Assembly (NCBI RefSeq): GCF_000974805.1 | Contig: NZ_BBQZ01000002.1 | Coordinates: 623,510-687,509, forward strand | Length of the DNA: 64,000 nt | Origin: Demequina salsinemoris | GTDB lineage: Bacteria; Actinomycetota; Actinomycetes; Actinomycetales; Demequinaceae | Reading direction: 5' to 3' | Shown here: positions 16,877 through 31,419 of the stretch, in pieces | How the letters are laid out: every line of letters starts with the position of its first letter | How positions within the stretch are numbered: the first letter of the stretch is position 1 | Program-made: the position numbers and the translations under genes | The notes under the pieces: model-generated | What the model saw: the letters and a program-made list of their open reading frames with translations, nothing else | What the model was told of the DNA's origin: nothing | The model's database searches: none

Positions 16877-18304
16877 TCAGGCGACCGTTGCGGGCAGCTG
16901 GCCGACCTTGTGCACGAGGATCGAGTTCGTGGTGCCGGGGATGCCCACGGGGGCGCCCGAGACGACGATCACGAATTCGCCGTCAGCGGCGAGCCCCTTC
17001 TCCTTGAGGTACGAGTCCACCACCTTGACCATCTTGTCCGTCGACTCGATGTGGTCGACCTTGACCGACTCGATGCCCCACGACAGCGCGAGACGACGCT
17101 CGGTGTTCTCGTCGGAGGTGAAGGCGATCATCGGGGTGTCGGGACGCAGTCGCGACATCCGGCGCGCGGAGTCACCCGACTGGGTGAACGTGCAGATGTA
17201 CTTGATGTCGAGGTTCTCGGCGATCTCGGCGGCGGCGTGGGTGATCGCACCACCGCGGGTCTTGGGGACCGTCGGGAACGGCGCGATGCGGCCGTGGCCC
17301 TTGCTCTCGGTGTTCTCGACGATGCGGGCCATGGTCTGGACCGTGATGATCGGGAAGTCGCCGACCGAGGTCTCGCCGGACAGCATGACCGCGTCGGTGC
17401 CGTCGAGGATCGCGTTGGCGCAGTCCGAGGTCTCGGCGCGCGTCGGCACGGGAGCGTGAGTCATCGACTCGAGCACCTGGGTCGCGACGATGACGGGCTT
17501 GGCGTACGCGCGGCACAGCTCGATGGCGCGCTTCTGGACGAGCGGCACCTCCTCGAGCGGGAGCTCGACGCCCAGGTCACCGCGGGCGACCATGACGCCG
17601 TCGAACGCGTCGACGATCTCCTCGAGGTTGTCGACCGCCTGAGGCTTCTCGACCTTGGCGATGACGGGGACCATGCGGCCCTCCTCCGCCATGATGCGGG
17701 CGACGTCCTCGTAGTCCTGCGCGGAGCGCACGAACGACAGGGCGATGTAGTCGGCGCCGAGCTTGAGGCCCCAGCGAAGGTCCTCGGTGTCCTTCTCCGA
17801 CAGGGCCGGCACGGAGACCGCGACGCCCGGGAGGTTGATGCCCTTGTTGTTCGACACGGGACCGGGGACGATGACCTTGGTCACCACGTCGGTGTCGGTG
17901 ACCGCGGTGACCTCGAGGCGGACCTTGCCGTCGTCGATCAGGAGCGTGTCGCCGGGGTTGCAGTCGCCCGGCAGGCCCTTGAAGGTCGTGCCGCAGATGT
18001 CCTTGGTGCCCTCGACGTCGCGGGTCGTGATGGTGAAGACGTCGCCGACGGCGAGGTCGTGGGGACCGTTCGCGAACTTCTCGAGACGGATCTTGGGGCC
18101 CTGGAGGTCGACGAGGACGGCGACGTTGCGGCCGGACTCGGCCGCTGCCTGACGGACGTTGTTGTAGACCGTCTCGTGCTCCTCGGCGCTGCCGTGGCTG
18201 CGGTTGATGCGGGCCACGTCCATACCGGCGTTGACCAGCTCGCGCATCCTGTCGAGCGGCGCGGTGGCCGGACCGATCGTGCAGACAATCTTCGCGTTTC
18301 GCAT
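16877..18304 (-). CDS. pyk: pyruvate kinase
   Basis: The last step of glycolysis, transferring phosphate from PEP to ADP. The 475-aa enzyme shows MRNAKIVCTIGPAT, the nucleotide-site NRSHGS, DLQGPKIRLEKF, the catalytic Lys and Mg sites in VIAKVEKPQAV and VMVARGDLGVE, and the C-terminal regulatory domain (GGAITHAAAEIAENL, FTQSGDSARRMSRLRP). The GPKIR motif has Lys where K+-dependent enzymes have Glu (position 117 in the muscle enzyme), so activity is predicted not to need K+. The ATG at 18304 follows GGAGA. The gltD stop is 16 bases upstream, so it is probably co-transcribed with gltBD. Confidence 0.97.
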   Translation of the reverse strand: MRNAKIVCTIGPATAPLDRMRELVNAGMDVARINRSHGSAEEHETVYNNVRQAAAESGRNVAVLVDLQGPKIRLEKFANGPHDLAVGDVFTITTRDVEGTKDICGTTFKGLPGDCNPGDTLLIDDGKVRLEVTAVTDTDVVTKVIVPGPVSNNKGINLPGVAVSVPALSEKDTEDLRWGLKLGADYIALSFVRSAQDYEDVARIMAEEGRMVPVIAKVEKPQAVDNLEEIVDAFDGVMVARGDLGVELPLEEVPLVQKRAIELCRAYAKPVIVATQVLESMTHAPVPTRAETSDCANAILDGTDAVMLSGETSVGDFPIITVQTMARIVENTESKGHGRIAPFPTVPKTRGGAITHAAAEIAENLDIKYICTFTQSGDSARRMSRLRPDTPMIAFTSDENTERRLALSWGIESVKVDHIESTDKMVKVVDSYLKEKGLAADGEFVIVVSGAPVGIPGTTNSILVHKVGQLPATVA

Positions 18305-18320
18305 GTTCTCCAACCTTGCG

Positions 18321-19779
18321 TTATGCACGGAGCGCGGTGGTGCGCGCCGTCACTGGTGCCGGAAGCTCCGTGCTCCCGGTCAAGTATTCATCGATGGCGG
18401 CCGCGGCGGCGCGGCCCTCGGCGATCGCCCAGACCACGAGCGAGGCGCCTCGACCCGCATCGCCCGCGACGAAGACGCCGTCGGCTGATGTCGAGAAGTT
18501 CTCGGCGCGCTCGATCTGACCGCGCGATGTCAACGCTACTCGGGACTGGTCCTGCAGCAACGTGACCTCAGGCCCAGTGAACCCCATAGCAATCAATACC
18601 AGGTCGGCCGGAACATCGCGCTCCGTGCCGGCGGTGGGGGTGCGCGACCCGTCCGGGTTGTACTGGGTCTCGGCGACGCGCAGCGACTTCACGTGGCCCT
18701 CGCCGTCGGAGACGAACTCGACGGTGGACGCGAGGTACTCGCGGGTGCCGCCCTCCGCGTGGCTCGTCGAGACCTCGAACACGCGCGGGTCCGTGGGCCA
18801 CGGCATCGACTCGGTGCGGTCGAGCGGCGGCTTCTTGCCGATCGCGAGCGTGGTGACCGACGCAGCGCCCTGGCGCAGCGCGGTGCCGATGCAGTCGGAG
18901 CCGGTGTCGCCGCCACCGATGACGATGACGTGCTTGCCCTCGGCGGTGATCTGCTCGGCGATCTCGTCGCCCGCAACGGCCTGGTTGCCCTGGTGCAGGT
19001 ACGGCATCGCGAAGTGGATGCCGTCGAGCTCGCGACCCGGCAGCGGAAGGTCGCGCGGAACGGGCGCGCCCGAGGCGATGAGCACCGCGTCGTAGCGCGC
19101 ACGCAGCTCGTCCCACGTCATGTCCTTGCCGATCTCCACGCCCGTGCGGAACCTGGTGCCCTCGGCCTCCATCTGCGACACGCGCAGATCGATGTGGCGC
19201 TTCTCGAGCTTGAAGTCCGGCACGCCGTACCGGAGCAGGCCACCGATCCTGTCGTCCTTCTCGAACACCGCGACCGTGTGGCCGGTGCGGGTCAGCTGCT
19301 GCGCCGCCGCGAGCCCGGCGGGTCCGGAGCCGACGACGGCCACAGTCCTGCCGGTGTGCCGCTGAGCGACGTGGGGCCGCACGAGGCCGCGCTTGAACGC
19401 CTCGTCGATGATCGACACCTCGACGTTCTTGATCGTCACCGCGGGCTGGTTGATGCCCAGCACGCACGAGGTCTCGCAAGGAGCAGGACAGATGCGGCCG
19501 GTGAACTCCGGGAAGTTGTTCGTCGCGTGGAGGCGCTCGATCGCGTCCTCCCACTGGCCTCGCCAGACCAGGTCGTTCCACTCGGGGATCAGGTTGCCGA
19601 GAGGGCAGCCCTGGTGGCAGAACGGGATGCCGCAGTCCATGCAGCGCCCCGCCTGGCGGGTGAGCTGCGCCGAGTCCTTGGCGAGCTCGTCCTTCACCTC
19701 GTTCCAGTCGCGCAGGCGCACCGGGACGGGGCGGTTGACGGGGAGCTCGCGCTCCCGCACCTTCATGAATCCACGCGGA

Positions 19780-19787
<8 letters not shown>
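18321..19787 (-). CDS. gltD: glutamate synthase small subunit
   Basis: It passes electrons from NADPH through FAD and two [4Fe-4S] clusters to GltB. The N-terminal cysteine clusters [17 protein letters not shown] and [12 protein letters not shown] are present, followed by the FAD-binding [13 protein letters not shown] and the NADPH-binding [15 protein letters not shown]. 488 aa, full length. The GTG start overlaps the gltB stop by 8 bases, with GGAGG ahead, so the two subunits are translationally coupled. Confidence 0.96.
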
Positions 19788-24315
<4,528 letters not shown>

Positions 24316-24433
24316 TGAACCGTCCTTCGCAGGACCGCGCGCATGGCCGGTCCTCATGGTTGATGGGCGCCGTCGACCCTAGGGAGACATGGGTGTCCAG
24401 CGTACCGCGCCGGACGAGCCCTTTTGGAACTCT

Positions 24434-25408
24434 TTACTGCGCGCTGGGCGTCTCGCCGGGGTCGCCGGTGCCGTCCGCTTCGTCCAGCGTACCGGCACCT
24501 TCGTCCGAGCCCTGCTCCTCGGGCGCCTCTGCGGCCTCGTCGCTCGGGTCGGCATCGCCCTTCTCGCGGCTCGCCGCGAGCGTCTCGCGCGCTGGCACCT
24601 CGGCGAGGCGCCGCTGCCGCGCACCCATCGCGAGGAAGGCGAGGACGGAGGCGACCAGCGCGATGGCGGACACCCAGGTGTTCACGCGCACGCCGAGGAT
24701 GTGCACGGCGTTGTCGATGCGCACCATCTCGATCCAGAGTCGGCCAGAGGTGTAGACGACGACATAGAGCCAGAAGACGCGGCCGCCCCACAGCTTGAAG
24801 CGGCGGTCGGCCCACAGCAGCACCGCCACTCCCGCGAGGTTCCAGATCATCTCGTACAGGAACGTGGGGTGGAACGTCGCGAACGCCTCGTAGCCGGCGG
24901 GCCGGAACGCCTCGTCGATCTGCAGGGCCCACGGCAGGTCCGTGGGGCCGCCGAAGAGCTCCTGGTTGAAGTAGTTGCCCATGCGTCCGATCGCCTGCGC
25001 GAGCAGGATGCCGGGCGCGACCGCATCGGCGAAGGCCGTGAAGGACACCCGTGCGCGGCGAGCGCCGATGAACGCTCCGAGCGCGCCGAGCGCGACGGCG
25101 CCCCAGATGCCGAGGCCGCCCTCCCAGATCTTGAAGGCGTCGATCGGGTTCCCGTTCTCACCGAAGTAGGCGGCGGGGCTGGAGATGACGTGATAGACGC
25201 GGCCACCGACGATCCCGAACGGGATCGCCCAGAACGCGATCGTCTCGACGACCTCGGGGTCGCCTCCACGGGCGATCCAGCGCTTGCGGGTGAGCCACAG
25301 CGCGATGAAGATGCCGAGCAGGATCCACAGCGCGTACGCGTGGATGGTGAGCGGTCCGATCGAGAAGCTCGACCATTCGACGGGTGGGCTGGGGATCGAA
25401 GCCCTCAC
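24434..25408 (-). CDS. lgt: prolipoprotein diacylglyceryl transferase
   Basis: It attaches diacylglycerol from phosphatidylglycerol to the lipobox Cys of secreted prolipoproteins. The 324-aa polytopic membrane protein has about seven segments, HAYALWILLG near the start, and the signature GRMGNYFNQELFG around residue 140. About 65 acidic C-terminal residues (DADPSDEAAEAPEEQGSDEG) extend into the cytoplasm beyond the catalytic core. The GTG overlaps the trpA stop (GTGA), with AGAGGA ahead. Likely clients in this window are LivK and the FKBP lipoprotein. Confidence 0.95.
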   Translation of the reverse strand: MRASIPSPPVEWSSFSIGPLTIHAYALWILLGIFIALWLTRKRWIARGGDPEVVETIAFWAIPFGIVGGRVYHVISSPAAYFGENGNPIDAFKIWEGGLGIWGAVALGALGAFIGARRARVSFTAFADAVAPGILLAQAIGRMGNYFNQELFGGPTDLPWALQIDEAFRPAGYEAFATFHPTFLYEMIWNLAGVAVLLWADRRFKLWGGRVFWLYVVVYTSGRLWIEMVRIDNAVHILGVRVNTWVSAIALVASVLAFLAMGARQRRLAEVPARETLAASREKGDADPSDEAAEAPEEQGSDEGAGTLDEADGTGDPGETPSAQ

Positions 25409-26208
25409 ACGTGTCCTCTCACGCCGGCGGCGAGCTCGCGTGTGGTGGCCCGGAGCGCCGCGATGCCGGCCTCGAGGTCGTCCGGGTGGTCGGCCAGGCA
25501 CCGCACGAGCGCCGAGCCGACGATGACACCGTCGGCGTAGCGCGCGACCTGCGCCGCGTGCTCGCCGGTCTTCACTCCGAGCCCGACGCACACGCGCGGC
25601 GCTCCAGCGTCGCGCGCCCTTCCGACGAGCTCCTCGACACCCCCACCGATCGACGACCGCTCACCGGTCACGCCCATGAGGGCCGCGGCGTAGACGAAGC
25701 CGGAGGATGCCTGGCACGTCAGGTGCATCCGCTCGGTCGTCGTCGTGAGCGCGACCAGGTGGATCGTGTCGATGTCCCGCGTGGCGGCGACCTCGGCCCA
25801 GCCGGATCCCGCGTCGGGGGTGATGTCGGGAAGGATCACGCCGGAGCCTCCCGCCGCGAGCAGGTCGTCCGCGAAGCGCGCGGGGCCGTACTGGAGGATC
25901 GGGTTCCAGTAGCTCATGACGACGGCGACGGCGCCCGCCTCGACCACGGCGCGAACCGCGGTGAAGACGTCGGAGACCCTGGTCCCGCGCGCGAGCGCGG
26001 ATTCGGCGGCGAGCTGGATGATCTCGCCGTCCATGACCGGGTCGGAGTACGGCAGGCCGACCTCGACGATGTCGACGCCCGCGGCGACCATCTCCTGCAT
26101 CGCTCGCGCCGAGCCCTCGACCGAGGGGAACCCGACGGGAAGGTAGCCGATGAGCGCCGAGCGCCCCTCCGCCTTGATCTGGTCGAGGCGGTCTCCGAGC
26201 GCGGTCAC
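25405..26208 (-). CDS. trpA: tryptophan synthase alpha subunit
   Basis: It cleaves indole-3-glycerol phosphate and channels indole to TrpB. The 267-aa TIM barrel has the catalytic Glu in [16 protein letters not shown], Asp of [10 protein letters not shown] and the phosphate-binding GVTGERSSI and GSALVRCL loops. The GTG start overlaps the trpB stop by GTGA. The frame extends far upstream inside trpB but without homology. Confidence 0.96.
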   Translation of the reverse strand: MTALGDRLDQIKAEGRSALIGYLPVGFPSVEGSARAMQEMVAAGVDIVEVGLPYSDPVMDGEIIQLAAESALARGTRVSDVFTAVRAVVEAGAVAVVMSYWNPILQYGPARFADDLLAAGGSGVILPDITPDAGSGWAEVAATRDIDTIHLVALTTTTERMHLTCQASSGFVYAAALMGVTGERSSIGGGVEELVGRARDAGAPRVCVGLGVKTGEHAAQVARYADGVIVGSALVRCLADHPDDLEAGIAALRATTRELAAGVRGHV

Positions 26209-27413
26209 GCGTCCTCCCCCGGCATCATCGCGAACCAGCGCGCCGCCTGCTCCACGTCCTTGTCTCCGCGTCCCGACAGGGTGACGAGCAGGGTCGCCTC
26301 GGGACCGAGCTCGCGGCCCAGCTTGATGGCACCGGCGAGCGCGTGGGAGGACTCGATGGCGGGCATGATGCCCTCGGTGCGGCACAGCAGACGGAACGCG
26401 TCCATCGCCTCGGTGTCGCTGACGGGCCAGTACTCGGCGCGGCCGATGTCCTTGAGCCACGAGTGCTGGGGACCGATGCCCGGATAGTCGAGGCCCGCCG
26501 AGATCGAGTGCGAGGCGATCGTCTGGCCGTCCTCATCCTGGAGGATGTAGGAGCGCGAGCCGTGCAGGACCCCGACCGAGCCCTTCGTGAGCGTCGCGGC
26601 GTGCCTGTCGGTGTCGATGCCGTCGCCCGCGGCCTCGCAGCCGATCAGGCGGACGTCCGCATCGTCCAGGAAGGCGTCGAAGGAGCCGATCGCGTTCGAT
26701 CCGCCGCCGACGCACGCGAGCACCGCGTCGGGGAGGCCGCCGAGCGCGAGCATCTGCTCGCGCGCCTCGACGCCGATCACGCGCTGGAAGTCGCGCACCA
26801 TCGCGGGGAACGGATGGGGTCCGGCGGCGGTGCCGAAGATGTAGTTCGACGAGTCGACGTTGGCGACCCAGTCGCGGAACGCCTCGTTGATCGCGTCGCG
26901 CAACGTGCGGGAGCCGGTCTTGACCGCGACGACCTCGGCGCCGAGAAGCCGCATGCGTGCGACGTTGAGCGCCTGGCGCTCGGTGTCCTCCTCGCCCATG
27001 TAGATCACGCAGTCGAGATCCATGAGCGCTGCGGCGGTTGCTGTCGCCACGCCGTGCTGCCCGGCACCGGTCTCCGCGATGACGCGGGTCTTGCCGAGCC
27101 GCTTGGTCAGCAGCGCCTGGCCGAGCACATTGTTGATCTTGTGCGAGCCCGTGTGGTTGAGGTCCTCGCGCTTGAGGAAGATCCGCGCGCCGCCGGCGTG
27201 ACGAGCGAACCGCGGGATCTCGGTGACGATCGAGGGGCGACCCGTGTAGTCGCGTGCGAGGCGGTCGAGCTCTACCGTGAAGGACGGGTCGACCTTCGCC
27301 TTGTCATAGGCGTCGGTGAGCTCGTCGAGCGCCGCCATGAGCGCCTCGGGGAGGAACCGGCCACCGAACTCGCCGAAGAAGGGACCCGGCGCGGACTGGA
27401 GCGATTCGGTCAC
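26205..27413 (-). CDS. trpB: tryptophan synthase beta subunit
   Basis: A PLP enzyme that condenses indole and serine to tryptophan. 402 aa, with the PLP Lys in HTGSHKINN, the [13 protein letters not shown] motif (catalytic Glu), the Ser-rich phosphate loop [10 protein letters not shown] and LSGRGDKD at the end. The GTG start overlaps the trpC stop by GTGA, giving one gene per ribosome handoff in trpC-trpB-trpA-lgt. Confidence 0.97.
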   Translation of the reverse strand: MTESLQSAPGPFFGEFGGRFLPEALMAALDELTDAYDKAKVDPSFTVELDRLARDYTGRPSIVTEIPRFARHAGGARIFLKREDLNHTGSHKINNVLGQALLTKRLGKTRVIAETGAGQHGVATATAAALMDLDCVIYMGEEDTERQALNVARMRLLGAEVVAVKTGSRTLRDAINEAFRDWVANVDSSNYIFGTAAGPHPFPAMVRDFQRVIGVEAREQMLALGGLPDAVLACVGGGSNAIGSFDAFLDDADVRLIGCEAAGDGIDTDRHAATLTKGSVGVLHGSRSYILQDEDGQTIASHSISAGLDYPGIGPQHSWLKDIGRAEYWPVSDTEAMDAFRLLCRTEGIMPAIESSHALAGAIKLGRELGPEATLLVTLSGRGDKDVEQAARWFAMMPGEDA

Positions 27414-28219
27414 GGACGCACCGACCGCAGGGCGGGGTGGGCGCCGGCGGCGACCATCTCGGCGACGGCCGTCCGCGGGTCGCGATCCTTCACGAGAGCC
27501 TCGCCGACGAGCACCGCGTCGGCGCCCAGGCGTGCGTACTCGACGACGTCGTGGCTGTCGCGGATGCCGGACTCGGCGACGCGCAGGATGCCGGACGGGA
27601 TCGCAGGAGCGACGCGCGCGAACGTGTGCCGGTCGACCTCGAGGGTCTTGAGGTTGCGCGCGTTCACGCCGATCACGCGGGCTCCGGCGTCGACCGCCCG
27701 CGCCACCTCGTCGGTGTCGTGGACCTCGACGAGGGCCGTCATGCCGAGCGAGTGGACCCGCTCGATGAGCCCCTCGAGCGCGTTCTGCTCGAGCGCCGCG
27801 ACGATCAGCAGGACCATGTCCGCGCCGTGGGCGCGGGCCTCCCACACCTGGTAGGGGGTGACGATGAAGTCCTTGCGCAGGATCGGGGTGTCGACCTTGG
27901 AGCGCACCGCGTCGAGATCGGCGAGGGATCCTCCGAAGCGCCGCTGCTCGGTGAGGACGGAGATGACGGTCGCACCACCGGCGGCGTACTCGGTCGCGAG
28001 CGAGGCCGGGTCGGTGATGTCGGCGAGGTCACCCTTCGAGGGGCTCGACCGCTTGACCTCGGCGATCACCGAGATCTCGTCGCTCGCCAGTCGCTTGTAC
28101 GCGTCGATCGCGCTGGGCAGCCGCGCGGCGCGCTCCTTGAGCGCGTCCATCGACGTCGACTCCTCGCGCACCGCCAGGTCCTCTCGGACCCCGGCCACGA
28201 TGCTCTGCAAGACGCTCAT
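27410..28219 (-). CDS. trpC: indole-3-glycerol phosphate synthase
   Basis: It closes the ring of carboxyphenylaminodeoxyribulose phosphate to indole-3-glycerol phosphate. 269 aa TIM barrel with [30 protein letters not shown] and VAESGI motifs. The ATG at 28219 has a strong AGGGAGGTGG ribosome-binding site. No trpF fusion is present, which fits the actinobacterial use of the bifunctional PriA. Confidence 0.96.
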   Translation of the reverse strand: MSVLQSIVAGVREDLAVREESTSMDALKERAARLPSAIDAYKRLASDEISVIAEVKRSSPSKGDLADITDPASLATEYAAGGATVISVLTEQRRFGGSLADLDAVRSKVDTPILRKDFIVTPYQVWEARAHGADMVLLIVAALEQNALEGLIERVHSLGMTALVEVHDTDEVARAVDAGARVIGVNARNLKTLEVDRHTFARVAPAIPSGILRVAESGIRDSHDVVEYARLGADAVLVGEALVKDRDPRTAVAEMVAAGAHPALRSVRP

Positions 28220-28352
28220 GGTCGGTCCACCTCCCTGCCGTCCATGGTAGCGCCGGGCGAACAGGACGAATGACCGCACGGCGGCCGCCGCGACGCCGTC
28301 CGCACGGGCGAGGCCGTCGCGTCACAGGTCGCGGAAGATCCAGCGGGTGCCC

Positions 28353-28361
28353 GGACGATGC
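28353..28361 (-). repeat. single GGACGATGC repeat copy
   Basis: One copy (CCCGGACGATGCGGTG context) of the intergenic repeat lies in the 148-base gap between trpC and the DUF2752 gene. Confidence 0.4.
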
Positions 28362-28367
28362 GGTGCT

Positions 28368-28811
28368 TCAGGGCGCCAGCCAGGGCGCGAGCGCCGGGAT
28401 GTTCCTCAGGATTCCGTAGAGGATCACGGCCCCGGCCAGCAGGTAGAGCGCCCATCCGGGGGCGGGCCGCGTCGTGACGCTCACGCCGGCGGACTCGAGC
28501 GCCCAGCGGAGCCAGCGCCATGCGAGCCACGGCAGAGCGATCACCGCGAGCGGGTTCATCCCCCACGCGCCCGCGAGGTCCAGATGGGCGAGATCGTGGA
28601 TGGCGCGCAGAGATCCGCAGCCTGGGCAGTAGAAGCCCGTGAGGTACAGCGAAGGGCACGTCGGGTAGTGACCGCCCTCGTGCGGGTCCACCGAGGCGAT
28701 GTACGCGGTGGCCGCGAGGCCGGCGGCCCCCACGACCAGTGGTGCCACAGACGGGTGGAGCCTGGCGAGCAGTCGCTCGCCAGGCTCCACCATCCGTGCG
28801 GTGACGGACAC
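28368..28811 (-). CDS. DUF2752 membrane protein
   Basis: A 147-aa protein with three or four membrane segments. It carries the DUF2752 signature: CPSLYLTGFYCPGCGSLRAIHDLAHLDL, with paired CPxC-type cysteines next to a His. The family function is unknown; the Cys/His set suggests metal binding or redox. It lies inside the trp cluster. The GTG at 28811 begins 4 bases after the previous gene's stop; ATG at 28793 is an alternative. No good ribosome-binding site is seen, so it is probably coupled to the gene before. Confidence 0.85.
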   Translation of the reverse strand: MSVTARMVEPGERLLARLHPSVAPLVVGAAGLAATAYIASVDPHEGGHYPTCPSLYLTGFYCPGCGSLRAIHDLAHLDLAGAWGMNPLAVIALPWLAWRWLRWALESAGVSVTTRPAPGWALYLLAGAVILYGILRNIPALAPWLAP

Positions 28812-28815
28812 CGTG

Positions 28816-29127
28816 TCAGTAGCTGCTGCTCGCGGCGCCGAGGACCACGAAGAACAGGATGTAGAGCACCGCGACGATCGCGGCCGCGACGGCCGACCAG
28901 ATCGACCACTTCTTGGCGGCCTCGGCCGAGGCCTGCGCGCCGGCGTAGTCGCCGGCCTGCCACTTCGAGTTCACCTCGGCGGCCTTCACGATGGCGACGA
29001 TGCCGAGAGGGAGGCAGCACAGGACTGTCGTGAGGATGGCCCACACGAGGTTGTTGTTCGGCGGCTGGGGCGCGGGCGCCCCGTAGCTCGGCTCGGGAGA
29101 CATCGGGGGCGGCGGGATATCGGTCAT
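28816..29127 (-). CDS. CD225/dispanin small membrane protein
   Basis: 103 aa: a Pro-rich cytoplasmic N-terminus (DIPPPPMSPEPSYGAPAPQPP) followed by two helices. The first (NNLVWAILTTVLCCLPLGIV) has the double Cys, and the linker AIVKAAEVNSKWQAGDYAGA is the hallmark of the CD225 (IFITM-like) domain. Related eukaryotic proteins stiffen membranes; bacterial members have no assigned role. The position between trpE and trpC recurs in actinobacteria, as recalled from known genomes. Confidence 0.88.
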   Translation of the reverse strand: MTDIPPPPMSPEPSYGAPAPQPPNNNLVWAILTTVLCCLPLGIVAIVKAAEVNSKWQAGDYAGAQASAEAAKKWSIWSAVAAAIVAVLYILFFVVLGAASSSY

Positions 29128-29178
29128 GCTGTCCTCTCCTTCGTTCGACAGTTGTCGCGACGCCTGCCAGCGCCGCGC

Positions 29179-29418
29179 TCAGCTCGAGGTCTGGCCGTGG
29201 CCGAGAGCCTTGAGCGCCCCGCCGGCCACGAGGGACACGACGGCGACGGCTGTTCCGATCCACACGAGGGACATCACGGGGATCCCGATGCCGAGCGCGA
29301 CGATGAGGGCCGCGACCGTCAGTCCCACGTTCGTGACCCACGCCGCGAGCGTGCGGCCGTGGTTGTGCGGGGCTGCCTCGGGCAGGTCCTGGGGGCTGAG
29401 CTTCACGCTGCTCGACAC
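29179..29418 (-). CDS. HGxxPAAW-like small membrane protein
   Basis: 79 aa with HNHGRTLAAWVTNVG near residue 18, then two hydrophobic helices. This motif family (HGxxPAAW) is found in actinobacteria next to trp genes and has no known function. The Pro is replaced here (HGRTLAAW). The GTG start follows GGAG by 8 bases. It sits 38 bases after trpE. Confidence 0.85.
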   Translation of the reverse strand: MSSSVKLSPQDLPEAAPHNHGRTLAAWVTNVGLTVAALIVALGIGIPVMSLVWIGTAVAVVSLVAGGALKALGHGQTSS

Positions 29419-29456
29419 TTCATGCTCCTTCGTGAGGATCCGGGGGTGACGTCAGT

Positions 29457-31004
29457 CTAGCCACGCCCGCGCGCGGAAAGGCGGGAGGCGAGCGACACGG
29501 CGCGGATCATCGCCGCGGCCTTGCTCCTGGTCTCGGCCGCCTCCGTGGTCGGCACCGAGTCGGCGACGATGCCCGCACCCGCCTGGATGTAGGCGACGGA
29601 GTCCTTGATCAGGGCGGTGCGGATCGCGATCGCGGTGTCGGTGTTGCCTGCGAAGTCGAAGTAGCCGACGGCGCCGCCGTAGAGCGCGCGGCGGGCCGGC
29701 TCGACCTCGTCGATCAGCGCGATCGCGCGCGGCTTGGGCGCTCCCGAGAGGGTTCCCGCGGGGAAGGTCGCCGTGAACGCGTCGAACGCCGTGTGCCCCT
29801 CCTCGAGCGTGCCGATGACCGTGGAGCACAGGTGCATGATGTGGCTGTAGCGGTTGAGCGCCATGAAGTCGGCCACCTCCACGGAGGTCGGCTCGCACAC
29901 CTTCACCAGGTCGTTGCGCGCGAGGTCGACGAGCATGACGTGCTCGGCGATCTCCTTGGGATCGGCGCGCAGCTCCTCCTCGAGTCGCTTGTCCTCGTCG
30001 GGCGTCGCGCCGCGAGGTCGCGAGCCGGCGATCGGGAAGGTGGACACCGCGCCTCGCTCGACTCGCACGAGCGATTCGGGGCTCGAGCCCACCACCGCGA
30101 ACGAGCGACCGTCGGCGTCCTCGAGCTGGAAGCAGTACATGTAGGGGCTCGGGTTCACGGTCCGCAGGACGCGGTACACGTCGAGCGGCGACGCCTCGCA
30201 CGGCACGTCGAAGCGCTGCGAGGGCACGACCTGGAACACCTCGCCGTCGCGGATCGCCTCCTTGGCGAACTCGACCGTGTGCTCGTACTCGCCGAGCGCG
30301 GACCGCTGGCGCACCTCGGGCTCCGCGACGTCGCCGAGCCCCGAGACCTCGCCGCCGGGGGCCTCGGCGAGGGCCTTCTCCATCGCGTCGACCCTGGCCA
30401 CCGCGTCGGCGTAGGCGGCCTCGATGCCGGAGGCCTGAGCGTCAGCGTTCACGGCGTTCGCGATGAGCCACACCGATCCGTCGAGGTGGTCGACGACCGC
30501 GATGTCCGTCGCGAGCAGCAGCAGGACGTCGGGGACGTCGATCTCCGCGGGTGCCTTCTTGGGAAGGGTCGGCTCCCACTGTCGGATGATGTCCCACCCG
30601 AGGACGCCGACCATCCCGCCCGTGAGCGGCGGGAGGCCGGGGATGGCCTCGGAGGCGAGCTCGGCGAGCACCTGCCGGATCGCGGTGAGCGGCGCCCCGC
30701 CTGTCAGCCCCACGGGGACGTCGCCGGTCCAGCGGGCCTCGTCGCCGTCGATCGTGAGCGCCGCGCGCGACCGCACCCCGATGAAGGAGAAGCGTCCGAG
30801 AGTGCCGTCCGGCTCGGCGGACTCGAGGATGAACGTGTTGGGGCGCGAGTCGGCGAGCGCCCGGTACACGGACACGGGGGTCGTGGAGTCGGCAAGGACG
30901 CGGCGCACCACCGGGACGACGCGGTGGCTGGCTCCGAGCTCCTTGAAGCGGTCGAGCGCGGGCCAGGTCTCGCCCCAGCTCACGGCCACGGGCGCGTCAC
31001 TCAC
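29457..31004 (-). CDS. trpE: anthranilate synthase component I
   Basis: It converts chorismate plus ammonia to anthranilate. 515 aa. The C-terminal chorismate-binding domain has [30 protein letters not shown] and [12 protein letters not shown]. The N-terminal domain carries the tryptophan feedback site region [18 protein letters not shown]. No trpG glutaminase lies nearby, so TrpG or PabA must come from elsewhere. The GTG start overlaps the hisI stop by 8 bases. Confidence 0.96.
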   Translation of the reverse strand: MSDAPVAVSWGETWPALDRFKELGASHRVVPVVRRVLADSTTPVSVYRALADSRPNTFILESAEPDGTLGRFSFIGVRSRAALTIDGDEARWTGDVPVGLTGGAPLTAIRQVLAELASEAIPGLPPLTGGMVGVLGWDIIRQWEPTLPKKAPAEIDVPDVLLLLATDIAVVDHLDGSVWLIANAVNADAQASGIEAAYADAVARVDAMEKALAEAPGGEVSGLGDVAEPEVRQRSALGEYEHTVEFAKEAIRDGEVFQVVPSQRFDVPCEASPLDVYRVLRTVNPSPYMYCFQLEDADGRSFAVVGSSPESLVRVERGAVSTFPIAGSRPRGATPDEDKRLEEELRADPKEIAEHVMLVDLARNDLVKVCEPTSVEVADFMALNRYSHIMHLCSTVIGTLEEGHTAFDAFTATFPAGTLSGAPKPRAIALIDEVEPARRALYGGAVGYFDFAGNTDTAIAIRTALIKDSVAYIQAGAGIVADSVPTTEAAETRSKAAAMIRAVSLASRLSARGRG

Positions 31005-31365
31005 CGCTCGCCTCCAGGCCGTTCACGGCGCCGAGGTCGCCGCCGGTCAGGAAGCACGTGCGCTCGCCCGTGTGGCAGGCCGCTCCAACCTGGTCCACCT
31101 CGAGGAGGATCGCGTCGCCGTCGCAGTCGAGCGACGCGCGCACGACGCGTTGCGCGTGACCGGAGGTGTCGCCCTTGCGCCACAGCTCCTGACGCGAGCG
31201 GCTCCAGTACACCGCGCGACCCGAGGTGAGGGTCTCGTGGAGCGCCTCGTCGTTCATCCAGGCGACCATGAGGACCTCGCGCGTGTCGTGCTGCTGCACG
31301 ACGGCGCACACCAGGCCGTCATCGTTGCGCTTGAGTCGGGACGCGATCGTGGGATCCAGAGGCAT
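30997..31365 (-). CDS. hisI: phosphoribosyl-AMP cyclohydrolase
   Basis: It opens the adenine ring of PR-AMP in histidine synthesis. 122 aa, with [18 protein letters not shown] and the Mg/Zn ligands [13 protein letters not shown] and CHTGERTCF. It is monofunctional, without the HisE domain. The ATG at 31365 has GGAAGGA upstream; a ten-residue longer start lacks support. Confidence 0.95.
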   Translation of the reverse strand: MPLDPTIASRLKRNDDGLVCAVVQQHDTREVLMVAWMNDEALHETLTSGRAVYWSRSRQELWRKGDTSGHAQRVVRASLDCDGDAILLEVDQVGAACHTGERTCFLTGGDLGAVNGLEASGE

Positions 31366-31419
31366 GCGCCCATCCTTCCACGACGGGACACGCAATCCGC
31401 CCAGCGGGAATGAGTCCCG

